From JAULUH01 sp032111745 (GTDB taxonomy: Bacteria; Chloroflexota; Anaerolineae; JAAEKA01), in contig JAULUH010000455.1 of NCBI GenBank assembly GCA_032111745.1, forward strand, positions 1-28,471: DNA of 28,471 nt. The letters are read 5' to 3'. Under the pieces are notes generated by a model. That model was given only the letters and a program-made list of their open reading frames with translations, did not search any database and was not told the origin of the DNA. A program made the translations under genes and the position numbers. Positions 16,433-26,995 of the stretch are shown piece after piece; the first letter of the stretch is position 1; each line of letters starts with the position of its first letter.

Positions 16433-17201
16433 AGTAGAGGTAACGGGCGTGGGCACCGGCGGCGATGGCGGCGATGACCCCCTCGGCCTCGCCCATGCGG
16501 TTGTCGTAGAGGAACGTATTACCTTCGGCCGCGAACTGCGGCTGCAGGTCCAGGAGCACGGTCCGTTTCAGCTGGGCGTGCTGGAGGTCAGCGACGGTGA
16601 AGTCCATGACCTGATAGGCCAGCCCCTGGCGCTGCAGGGCCTGGGCCAGGTCGCTGCAGTCTGGTGGCAGAGTCTCACGCGGAAAGACCTCTATCGGGCG
16701 CTCGGGGTCGGCGCCCTGGCTCCAGAAGATGCCCATACAGCCGCCAGGCCGGAGCAGCGTTTTCAGATCGGCGACCGTGGCGTCGAGATCGGTAAAATAG
16801 AGGGTGTCGACGGCGACGATCACATCGAAGCTGGCCGACGGGAACGGGAGAGCGGCAATGTCGGCCACCTGGAAATCCAGGCTGCCGGGATGGGCGACAG
16901 CGAGGCGCAGTGCCTGGCCTATGGCGGTGGGGCTGAAGTCGATGCCCGTGACATGCGCACCGGTGACCTCGGCGATGTAGGCGGCCATGGCGCCGTTGCC
17001 GCAGCCCAGATCGAGCACGCGGTCCCCGGGCTCTATTGAGAGTGTAGCGACCAGCGCGTCGAGCTGGGCCATGTCGGCAAAGCCGTGCTGGCCGAAGTTG
17101 CGGCCGAAGACGCGACCGCAGAACCCGGCGTAGGCACGGCTGGTGGCTACGGCAGCATAGTACCGCTCGTAGAAGGCCAGGGTCTCGCTGGCGGATGGCA
17201 T
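16407..17201 (-). CDS. Class I SAM-dependent methyltransferase
   Basis: This 264-residue protein has the SAM-binding motif I VLDLGCGNGAMAAYI at about 61-75, the acidic end of strand 2 in VTGIDFSP, motif II-like VADIAALPFPSASFDVIVAVDTLYF, and a GGCMGIFW strand with the usual proline before it (LLRPGG). It is a Methyltransf_11/25-type small-molecule methyltransferase; the substrate cannot be read from the sequence. The start is ATG 17201, 23 nt after the toastrack gene, with no clear ribosome site. Its 3' end overlaps the winged-helix gene by 26 nt. Confidence 0.82.
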   Translation of the reverse strand: MPSASETLAFYERYYAAVATSRAYAGFCGRVFGRNFGQHGFADMAQLDALVATLSIEPGDRVLDLGCGNGAMAAYIAEVTGAHVTGIDFSPTAIGQALRLAVAHPGSLDFQVADIAALPFPSASFDVIVAVDTLYFTDLDATVADLKTLLRPGGCMGIFWSQGADPERPIEVFPRETLPPDCSDLAQALQRQGLAYQVMDFTVADLQHAQLKRTVLLDLQPQFAAEGNTFLYDNRMGEAEGVIAAIAAGAHARYLYYDCRGYTP

Positions 17202-17224
17202 GGTGGCGGCCTGTGATACTTCGG

Positions 17225-18025
17225 CTAGGTCGTCCTGGCCACGGCAGTCTGGCTGGAGGTCTGTTCCAGGCGGACCGAGCCCATGGTCATGCGGGCGGTG
17301 ACGGTGATCTGGGGCGTAGCCCCGCGCAGGGCGGCCTCGTTCCAGAAAGCGCCTTCTTTCTTCATGAAGCCGTCACCGGTGTCCACGCTGCCCATCACCG
17401 CTTCGGCTTTAACCTTCACGGCGGTGCTGGCAGGCACCCTGAGCAAGACGGACGAGACCGCGGCCGTGATCCTTGCGGTGGCGTCGCGGCGCAGGGTGCC
17501 GCCGAAGTCCAGCTCATAGGCAGCAGCACCGCCTTCCAGGAACATGTCGGCAAAGTTGGCGTTGGCCAGGCCAGCAAAGGTGATGCTGGCCGCGCCGCCG
17601 GCCACGGTGAGGGACTGCAAGGGCTCAGGGTTGGGGGACGAGAAGTCGATGTCCTGCTTGCCGGCGCCGTACTTGACGGTCAAGTTGCGCAGGGGGACGC
17701 CGCCCAGGTCGAGGCTGGCCTCGCTGGCGCCGCCCTCCAGGGTGAGAGAAAAGGGGCGAGCGTGGCCCAGGTAGAGGTCGAAGGTGGGCGGTTCCTTGAG
17801 GGGTCCCCAGCTCTCCGGCCAGCCGAGGGTCTGGGAGATGCGGACGGTGCCCTCGCTCTGCTCGATACGCAGGGGCACGGCGTTGGAGGCATCGGCGTAG
17901 GTGCCGGCCACCCACTGGGGGCCTGCGCCCGGCTGGACGCGCAGGCGGCAGGCACCGACGGTGAAATGGAGGTGCAGGTTCTCGGCGGCAGGGAAGGAAA
18001 TGTCGATGGGGGTCTGGTTGGTCAT
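17225..18025 (-). CDS. Toastrack-type (DUF4097/LiaF-like) beta-helical adhesin-like protein
   Basis: This is a 266-residue protein without signal peptide or membrane helix. It is made of repeated short beta strands such as LTLEGGASEASLDLGGVPLRNLTVKYGAG in register with SLTVAGGAASITFAGL and MFLEGGAAAYELDFGG. This repeated GGA-S-x-D/F-F pattern, ending with VRVPASTAVKVKAEA-like text, is that of the toastrack/DUF4097 and LiaF C-terminal domains, which often occur with stress-sensing proteins. A clear AAGGAG lies 7 nt before ATG 18025. It follows the GNAT gene by 24 nt. Specific function is unknown. Confidence 0.7.
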   Translation of the reverse strand: MTNQTPIDISFPAAENLHLHFTVGACRLRVQPGAGPQWVAGTYADASNAVPLRIEQSEGTVRISQTLGWPESWGPLKEPPTFDLYLGHARPFSLTLEGGASEASLDLGGVPLRNLTVKYGAGKQDIDFSSPNPEPLQSLTVAGGAASITFAGLANANFADMFLEGGAAAYELDFGGTLRRDATARITAAVSSVLLRVPASTAVKVKAEAVMGSVDTGDGFMKKEGAFWNEAALRGATPQITVTARMTMGSVRLEQTSSQTAVARTT

Positions 18026-18049
18026 GATGGGTCTCCTTGGTTCAAGGCA

Positions 18050-18994
18050 TTAGCTGTAGCTCTTATGCCAGGCGTAGCCCTGGTAGGCCTCGGTGAAGCC
18101 AAGGCTGTCGTAGAGCTGGTTAGCGGGGGCCATGTCGCCCGTGTCCACGGTGACGTCAACAGCGCCGAGGTCCTTGAGCCGCAGGAGGCCCTCCTGCATC
18201 AGGGCCTGGGCCAGGCCAAGGCGCCGGTGCTGCGGATGGGTGCACACGGGCTCGAAGATGCCGCGGCGATTGACATGGTCGTAGGGGATACCGACGTAGG
18301 CGGCGAAGCTGCCATCGGGCGCGACGGCGACCAGGTCCAGGTCCGGCCGGAAGCAGGGTGCCAGCCGGCAGAAGTTGTGGTATTCGGCGGCGTTGTGGAA
18401 GGTACGGCCGAAGGCGGCGTTGAGCAGGTCGGCCATGCGCTGGCATTCGGCCAGGTCTTGCGGGCGGGTGGTGCGAATGGTATAGCCCGGGGCCACCATG
18501 GGTTGGGCCAGGGGCCGTTGGCCCAGGCGCAGGTGGCGGATCATGCCCCAGTAGCCGGTCTTCTGAAAGCCCTGCCCGGCCAGCAGGCGCTGGCGCAGCA
18601 CATCGTACTCGTAGGTATAGATCTCCAGGTGCGGGCTACCGCTCGCGCGCTGCATGGGAGCCAGGACAGCCTCGGCCCAGGCGATCATCTCCGGCTCGAG
18701 ATGGCGATAGTCTGGGTGCACATTGAGGTGGGCATCGCTGGTGCCTTCGGCGAGAACGAAGCCCAAAAGCTGGCCGCGGTCGGTCTCCCAGAGTTGCACC
18801 GGGTGGGCCAGGAGCCGGTTGGCATCCGGATTGGCCGCGTAAAAACTCTTGCCATCCAGGCGGCGCACGTCCCAGGTAAAGCCGATGGGCACAATAGGCA
18901 CGCAGTCGACCAGGAGGGCGCGCATGCGCCAGAAGTCCTGGTCGTCAGTCAACGTGCGACAATCCAGGGATTGCGCGGAGGCGATAACGCACAC
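18050..18994 (-). CDS. Tandem GNAT-family N-acetyltransferase
   Basis: This protein has 314 residues. Two GNAT-like halves can be seen. The N-terminal half (about 10-150) has VQLWETDRGQLLGFVLAEG and AHLNVHPDYRHLEPEM, with a degenerate acetyl-CoA loop. The C-terminal half (about 165-314) has the acetyl-CoA motif THPQHRRLGLAQALMQEGL and a final ANQLYDSLGFTEAYQGYAWHK. The substrate is unknown. The assigned start is GTG 18994, with an AGGG only 2 nt upstream, so the true start is uncertain; an ATG at codon 24 would cut the first beta strand. It lies 30 nt downstream of the DUF2283 gene. Confidence 0.8.
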   Translation of the reverse strand: MCVIASAQSLDCRTLTDDQDFWRMRALLVDCVPIVPIGFTWDVRRLDGKSFYAANPDANRLLAHPVQLWETDRGQLLGFVLAEGTSDAHLNVHPDYRHLEPEMIAWAEAVLAPMQRASGSPHLEIYTYEYDVLRQRLLAGQGFQKTGYWGMIRHLRLGQRPLAQPMVAPGYTIRTTRPQDLAECQRMADLLNAAFGRTFHNAAEYHNFCRLAPCFRPDLDLVAVAPDGSFAAYVGIPYDHVNRRGIFEPVCTHPQHRRLGLAQALMQEGLLRLKDLGAVDVTVDTGDMAPANQLYDSLGFTEAYQGYAWHKSYS

Positions 18995-19024
18995 GTCCCT
19001 AAGCCAGTTGCGCTGGATCCTGCA

Positions 19025-19231
19025 TTACGCAGGCATAGGGGCAACCTGATATTCAATCCGGCTGGGATAGGCTACGTGGCGCGAAGCATCGAGGAGTTCT
19101 ATAGATATGAGGTTACCAGAAGCATCGTAGTCCAGAATCACTCCCGGCTTTTCCTCATCGCTTTCAGCTACAGGCCCCTCGGCAAGTATAATCGTGAGCG
19201 TATCGGTCTCACGATCGTAGATTACTTTCAC
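19025..19231 (-). CDS. DUF2283 small protein
   Basis: This 68-residue protein starts KVIYDRETDTLTIIL after its initiator and carries GVILDYDASGNLISIELLDASR, the recognisable DUF2283 pattern. GTG 19231 is preferred: it overlaps the upstream stop as GTGA and has GGAG 9 nt before it. A TTG at 19246 is the alternative. It is coupled to a DUF4258 gene, and such pairs recur in bacterial genomes and resemble small toxin-antitoxin or immunity-like pairs. No activity has been assigned. Confidence 0.75.
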   Translation of the reverse strand: MKVIYDRETDTLTIILAEGPVAESDEEKPGVILDYDASGNLISIELLDASRHVAYPSRIEYQVAPMPA

Positions 19232-19515
19232 TCGTCCCTTCTCCAATACTTTGCGACCTTACTTGTTCGATACACCGTTACGACTTCCGGGGGCACGCGG
19301 TCTGCGTCCACAAATATACGGAGCAACAGCGTCCTGGAAGGTTCACCATGTGGAAGTCTAGACAGGTAGACCTCACGGCCTGTCCGGATTTTTTCAACTT
19401 GCTCGGGATTGGTCAACACCGCCGCCACATCCTCTTCACTGATTTGGCGACGGATCATCTCTTCCCGTGTATGCTCGGTAAGCCGATAGTTGGTGGCCGG
19501 TCTGCCTTCTGTCAT
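19228..19515 (-). CDS. DUF4258 small protein
   Basis: From ATG 19515 this is a 95-residue basic protein. YRLTEHTREEMIRRQISEEDVAAVLTNPEQVEKI, here split by the reader at the helix turn, and VVTVYRTSKVAKYW at the end mark DUF4258, a small alpha/beta family. A TTG 39 nt further upstream is possible but would overlap the promoter. No ribosome site precedes ATG 19515, but a promoter places the transcript start only a few nt upstream, so it may be translated from a leaderless mRNA. Its stop overlaps the DUF2283 start by 4 nt. Confidence 0.72.
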   Translation of the reverse strand: MTEGRPATNYRLTEHTREEMIRRQISEEDVAAVLTNPEQVEKIRTGREVYLSRLPHGEPSRTLLLRIFVDADRVPPEVVTVYRTSKVAKYWRRDE

Positions 19516-19525
19516 ACTTGGTGTG

Positions 19526-19554
19526 ATTGTACAACCGTTCCCACGTTGCCACAA
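19526..19554 (-). promoter_or_regulatory. Promoter giving a near-leaderless DUF4258 mRNA
   Basis: On the minus strand TTGTGG (19554-19549) and TACAAT (19531-19526) are separated by exactly 17 nt. The transcript would start about 19518-19520, only 3-5 nt before ATG 19515. This fits the lack of a Shine-Dalgarno for that gene. It may also drive the downstream GNAT, toastrack, methyltransferase and winged-helix genes. Confidence 0.5.
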
Positions 19555-19666
19555 GCATCAAGCGTTCGAAGTGCGTGCCAAGGAAAGGGCGTAGTTTGCC
19601 AGACTACCTGGAATGGGGACCAAGAGTTGGGTCTCCGGATTAGTGTCGGCCCTCCTGTCAGCCTCA

Positions 19667-20485
19667 TCACGGGGTGTCCTGACGGATGAGGTCATGCACA
19701 GCCACATTGTAGGCCGCGTCCTCGACGGTGAACTTCGCCCAGGGCTTGCCCTGATCGAACCAGGTGACGGCGCCAGTGGAAGGGAGTGGGTAGCCGTTGA
19801 TGGTGCCCCAGTCCAAGGACTGGTTGAGCCACAGAGTCGTAGCGGTGCTCTTGGAGTCCTTGAAACGCATAGACTCCAATAGGGCCAGCCGGCCGGTGGC
19901 GGGATCGAAGCGGGCCACGAAGGTCTGTTCCGCATCGCCAAAGGGCACGATCAGCAAGGCGGTTTCGTCGTCGACGGGCTTCCAGCTCACCCGGGGGTCG
20001 GTGACAAGGATGGCCGGCAACCACACGTATTCCGCCCACATGCTGAGGTTGGCGGCCTGGTCGATCTGTGGCCCCTCGTCGTTGAGGCCGAAGGGCAGGA
20101 CCAGGCGGCTCTTGCCATCGAGATAGTGCTCGTTGCCCTTACCCAGGGTGAGTCCAAACCAGGTCAGCTCGAAGTAATGACGGTAGCCCTCCCCGACGTC
20201 GTGAATGAAGCGGAAACGGGCCGGTATGGCGGGTATGAAGGGCACAGGGCGCATGGTGGCCCGGCCGGTGAGCACGGCGGAGTCGATGACGGGCACCTGA
20301 TGGCCATAGACCTGGCGAAAATAGCGCTCGACCGGCGCGGGCAGACCCTCAGGCAGGGGAATGGTCTGCAGGGCAGGGGCCTGTGACGACATGGCGGGGA
20401 AGGGGTTGGGCCTGACGCGAAACCCCAGCCAGCCCAGAAATGCCACGACGGCGCTGATGGCGATCAGGATGGCGAGGATCTTCAT
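19667..20485 (-). CDS. Membrane-anchored DUF6544-like protein
   Basis: The protein has 272 residues starting at ATG 20485, which follows GAGG by 5 nt. A single N-terminal membrane segment (about 3-22, ILAILIAISAVVAFLGWLGF) anchors a large, probably external, domain. That domain has LPAPVERYFRQVYG, GRATMRPVPFIPAIPARFRF, WFGLTLGKGNEHYLDGKSRL and a C-terminal AKFTVEDAAYNV, which I associate from memory with the DUF6544/DUF6920 family of unknown function. Its ATG overlaps the stop of a short upstream ORF as ATGA. It is followed by 112 nt with no gene before the DUF4258 promoter. Confidence 0.65.
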   Translation of the reverse strand: MKILAILIAISAVVAFLGWLGFRVRPNPFPAMSSQAPALQTIPLPEGLPAPVERYFRQVYGHQVPVIDSAVLTGRATMRPVPFIPAIPARFRFIHDVGEGYRHYFELTWFGLTLGKGNEHYLDGKSRLVLPFGLNDEGPQIDQAANLSMWAEYVWLPAILVTDPRVSWKPVDDETALLIVPFGDAEQTFVARFDPATGRLALLESMRFKDSKSTATTLWLNQSLDWGTINGYPLPSTGAVTWFDQGKPWAKFTVEDAAYNVAVHDLIRQDTP

Positions 20486-20643
20486 ACGTGCCTCTTGACG
20501 GAAAGCTCGCACATTCTACGAAAAAAAGCCACGGTCAGGGCGATGGCGCCCATGACGACCCAAGAGCCGATCAGGCCTACGAACTGGCCAGGGCTGAAGA
20601 CGAACGCCGGGCGCCAGCAGCCAGGTGATCTTGCTGGGCGCAC
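20482..20643 (-). pseudogene. 53-residue fragment of a small membrane protein
   Basis: From GTG 20643 a short frame runs to a TGA that overlaps the DUF6544-like start as ATGA. Residues 13-43 (AFVFSPGQFVGLIGSWVVMGA, shortened here, then IALTVAFF) form a membrane helix typical of the last helix of a small integral membrane protein. The first dozen residues are basic and Cys/Trp/Pro-containing and look out of frame; a neighbouring frame reads APSKITWLLAPG, so a frameshift is likely. It is probably the decayed 3' end of a membrane protein gene once coupled to the next gene. It is annotated with low confidence. Confidence 0.35.
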
Positions 20644-20770
20644 TTTCCGATTATACGCGGATATGAGGGTTCCCCAAGCTCAGGCTGGCAACGCGGCACA
20701 GGACAACTACGAACAGGTTAGCCTGAATGCCCCTCGCATATGTGCGATATGCTCTTGAATATGTGCATTC

Positions 20771-20806
20771 TGCAACAAACGTTGCATTAGATCTATCCAA
20801 TGTAAC
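20771..20806 (+). promoter_or_regulatory. Overlapping dyads, candidate RpiR operator
   Basis: TGCAAC-aaac-GTTGCA (20771-20786) is a perfect inverted repeat. Its right arm is reused in GTTGCATT (20781-20788) opposite AATGTAAC (20799-20806), with one mismatch. The dyads end 5 nt before the -35 box of the rpiR-like promoter, a usual place for an autoregulatory operator. Binding is inferred. The rest of 20644-20770 shows no gene. Confidence 0.45.
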
Positions 20807-20811
20807 ATGCT

Positions 20812-20839
20812 TTGCACGCCAAGCAACCTGTGCTATAAT
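20812..20839 (+). promoter_or_regulatory. Promoter of the RpiR - opine dehydrogenase - mutase locus
   Basis: TTGCAC at 20812-20817 and a perfect TATAAT at 20834-20839 are 16 nt apart. The transcript should begin near 20846. The leader includes GGAGG, 9 nt before ATG 20882, within a small 4-bp stem (GGAG 20869-20872 with CTCC 20876-20879) that could partly hide the ribosome site. Confidence 0.65.
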
Positions 20840-20881
20840 CCTGGGCGCGTTCATCCGCCGGTTCAACTGGAGGCCCTCCTC

Positions 20882-21760
20882 ATGCAAGCCGTAAGTGATC
20901 TCGAAAGCCGGATCACGTCAACCTTCGACTCGCTGAGCCGCAAGCAGCGGGCTGCAGCGCGCTTTATCCTCGACAATCGCTACCTCGCCTCCTTTGCCTC
21001 GGCCAGCGAGATCGGGGAAGAGATCGGCACCAGCGCGGCGACCGTGGTACGGCTATGCCAGGCCTTGGGTTACGACGGCCTACCTGCGCTCCAGGAGGCC
21101 ATCCGCCACGAACTGCTGGGCGACAGCCGCTATTTCACAGCGGTTGAGCGTCTGCAGAGGCGGTTGAGTACTTCCATGGAAGATGGCTTGCTTCCGGAGC
21201 GCGTCTTCCAAACCGACATCGTCAATCTACAGCGCACTGCTGACATGCTATCGAGCACCATCTTTGACGAGGCGGTAGGCGCGCTAGCTGCAGCCCGGGA
21301 AGTTCTGGTGATTGGCTCTGGCGCAACGGCTGCCGCAGCCCGCTTCCTCGCCCATTCCCTGCAAGTCATCGGCTTGAATGCCCGTCCCCTGCTAGACGAC
21401 GATATCACGCTATCGGTCAACCTGGCCCATGTGAACGCTGAGCACATAGTGGTTGGGATCAGTATATGGCGGTATGCGCGCAGCACGGTGGAGGCTCTGC
21501 AGCAGGCAAAGGCGCGCGGCGCGGCCACCATTGCCATCACTGATAGTCTGGTTTCCCCGCTGGCCCGCCAGGCCGACTTTGCCTTTGAGGTGGCTACCAT
21601 TGGCGTGGCTCACAACCTTTCTTTGACGGCGCTCATGGCACTGCTCAACGCCCTGATCGCAGGGGTGTCGCTGCGCGATACATCTCGCACAGCCGCCTCG
21701 CTGATGCAGGTAGACCAGGAGTTCTATGCGCGCAATCTGCTACTGGATCATGATGAGTAA
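20882..21760 (+). CDS. RpiR/MurR-family transcription regulator (HTH + SIS)
   Basis: The protein has 292 residues. The N-terminal HTH_6 domain (about 1-78) has LSRKQRAAARFILDNRYLASFASASEIGEEIG and SAATVVRLCQALGYDGLPALQEAI, read as two parts of one motif. The SIS sugar-phosphate-like domain (about 120-255) shows EVLVIGSGATAAAARFLAHSL and VVGISIWRYARSTVEAL with the A-TIAITDS strand. ATG 20882 is chosen for its GGAGG and because upstream in-frame codons lie in the promoter. It probably senses a phosphorylated or acidic small molecule and controls the locus; the opine dehydrogenase gene begins 35 nt downstream. Confidence 0.87.
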   Translation: MQAVSDLESRITSTFDSLSRKQRAAARFILDNRYLASFASASEIGEEIGTSAATVVRLCQALGYDGLPALQEAIRHELLGDSRYFTAVERLQRRLSTSMEDGLLPERVFQTDIVNLQRTADMLSSTIFDEAVGALAAAREVLVIGSGATAAAARFLAHSLQVIGLNARPLLDDDITLSVNLAHVNAEHIVVGISIWRYARSTVEALQQAKARGAATIAITDSLVSPLARQADFAFEVATIGVAHNLSLTALMALLNALIAGVSLRDTSRTAASLMQVDQEFYARNLLLDHDE

Positions 21761-21795
21761 CCGACCTTTCGCCAGGTAGCCGGAGGTCCGCGCCT

Positions 21796-22986
21796 GTGGC
21801 ACGAATCACTGTTTGCGGCGCGGGCAATGCGGCCCACACACTGATACCCCTACTGGCGGCCGATGGCCAGCACGCAGTGACTGTTTTCGCTCCACTGGCG
21901 GACGAGGCCGCCCGCTGGCAGCGGCTGCTGGACGATGGGGGCACAGTGACCCTGCGCTTTGCCGATGGGCAGCAAGTAGTGGGCCAGCCTGACCAGGTCA
22001 CTGCGGACACCGGGGCTGCGGCCGCGGGAGCAGACCTGGTCCTGCTGGCGCTGCCCGCCTTTGCTCACGAAGCTGTTTTGAGGTCCATGGCGCCCCATCT
22101 GCCCTCGACATCTGCGGTGGGCGCACTGCCGGCCCGGGGCGGCTTCGATTGGCTGGCGCGTGCCGTGCTCCCCACCCATCAGGGCCCGATTTTTGGATTG
22201 CAGACACTGCCCTGGGCCTGCCGCATCCGCCAGTGGGGGCGAGAGGTAGAGGTGCTCGGCACCAAGCACGAGGTAGACCTGGCGGTCACGCCAGGTGTGC
22301 TGATGCAGGAGGTGGCCCGCGAGCTGGAGGTGTTGCTGGGCGTGACCTTGCGAGTGATCTCTGGATTCCTGGCCCTAACCCTGGCCAACACCGGGCAACT
22401 CATCCATCCTGGCATCATGTATGGCCTGTTTCACGCCTGGAATGGCCAGCCGATTGGCGAGGACCAGGTGCCGCTATTTTATGGTGACACTGACCGATAC
22501 ACGTCGGGCGTGCTGCAGGGACTGAGCGATGACGTGCAAACCGTGCGCGCCTCTCTGCAAGGCCTGGTACCGCACGTAGACCTTTCGAGTGTGGAGCCGC
22601 TGGACGCATGGTTGAGACGATCTTATGGCGGCCAGATCGAGGATGCCAGCACTCTACAAAGCAGTCTCAATACTAACACGGCATACACGGGCCTGCGAGC
22701 GCCAGTACGACCGATTGAGAAGAGCGGCCAGGGCATGGTGGAGCCGTGGTTCACCCACCGCTATTTGAGCGAGGATGTGCCCTTTGGCCTGTTGGTCACT
22801 CGTGGCATTGCCGAGCTGGCGGGAGTCGACATGCCCGTAGTGGACCAGGTCTTGGCCTGGGCGCAGCAGAAATTGGGCAAGGCGTACCTGGTGGCCGGCC
22901 GGGTAGCAGGCCGCGATGTGGCCGAATCGCGAGCACCGCAGCGCTTTGGCATGCGAACATTGGAGGCCTTGCTGGAGGTGGCCTGA
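21796..22986 (+). CDS. Opine dehydrogenase-family oxidoreductase (NAD/NADP octopine/nopaline dehydrogenase)
   Basis: This protein has 396 residues from GTG 21796, which follows GGAGG by 9 nt. The Rossmann dinucleotide loop CGAGNAAHTLIPLL lies near residue 7. An octopine/nopaline dehydrogenase-like core (about 180-350) has LALTLANTGQLIHPGIMYGLFHAW, shown here without its ends, and a His-Pro-Gly in the family's active-site region. Enzymes of this family reversibly join an amino acid and a 2-oxo acid by NAD(P)H-dependent reductive amination; run backwards they split an opine. Catabolic direction is inferred from the transporter and mutase nearby. The product ends with a stretch typical of the family (MRTLEALLEVA). 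A 93-nt gap separates it from the mutase fusion. Confidence 0.83.
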   Translation: MARITVCGAGNAAHTLIPLLAADGQHAVTVFAPLADEAARWQRLLDDGGTVTLRFADGQQVVGQPDQVTADTGAAAAGADLVLLALPAFAHEAVLRSMAPHLPSTSAVGALPARGGFDWLARAVLPTHQGPIFGLQTLPWACRIRQWGREVEVLGTKHEVDLAVTPGVLMQEVARELEVLLGVTLRVISGFLALTLANTGQLIHPGIMYGLFHAWNGQPIGEDQVPLFYGDTDRYTSGVLQGLSDDVQTVRASLQGLVPHVDLSSVEPLDAWLRRSYGGQIEDASTLQSSLNTNTAYTGLRAPVRPIEKSGQGMVEPWFTHRYLSEDVPFGLLVTRGIAELAGVDMPVVDQVLAWAQQKLGKAYLVAGRVAGRDVAESRAPQRFGMRTLEALLEVA

Positions 22987-23042
22987 TAACAGGCCCGTGG
23001 TGTTGCGTTCCCAGCCATTCCTTCTGGCGATATGGGACTCTT

Positions 23043-23058
23043 GCGATGACAAAATCGC
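23043..23058 (+). promoter_or_regulatory. Small stem just before the mutase ribosome site
   Basis: GCGAT (23043-23047) pairs with ATCGC (23054-23058) around a 6-nt loop, 6 nt before the GGAGGTGA ribosome site of the mutase gene. It could tune translation or mRNA stability. No promoter or cobalamin riboswitch is visible in this 93-nt gap. Confidence 0.3.
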
Positions 23059-23079
23059 ATACCGGAGGTGAAACGGATC

Positions 23080-26832
<3,753 letters not shown>

Positions 26833-26846
26833 GCAGCTAGCCTGCG

Positions 26847-26882
26847 CGCTGCCGCCCGAGTCCGGTTCTCGCCACGGCAGCG
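26847..26882 (+). other. Stem-loop after the mutase fusion gene
   Basis: CGCTGCCG (26847-26854) pairs perfectly with CGGCAGCG (26875-26882) around a 20-nt loop, 14 nt after the mutase stop. There is no T-run, so it is more likely an mRNA-stabilising or processing stem than an intrinsic terminator. It could set different levels of the mutase and the downstream binding protein. Confidence 0.35.
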
Positions 26883-26995
26883 ACAGGTTAGCCAAAAGGA
26901 GGTTGCCGGACGTAGCGACACTTCAGGGATGTCCGCCCTGGCCGTGCTACCAATCGCTCTAGCCCTATAGTCTGCAACCCAACAGGAGGAAACTC

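Noticed and set aside
17195..19369. 724-residue plus-strand frame across toastrack, GNAT and DUF2283 genes
   Set aside because: It spans several well-supported minus-strand genes and has a shadow-like composition.
20644..20880. Possible cobalamin riboswitch before the mutase locus
   Set aside because: No B12-box-like GCCACTG element or matching helices could be found.
26896..26970. Orphan AAGGAGG and a 13-codon ORF (26929-26970) before the binding-protein gene
   Set aside because: The site directly touches only a TTG, and the ATG of the small ORF is 26 nt away, too far to be served by it.
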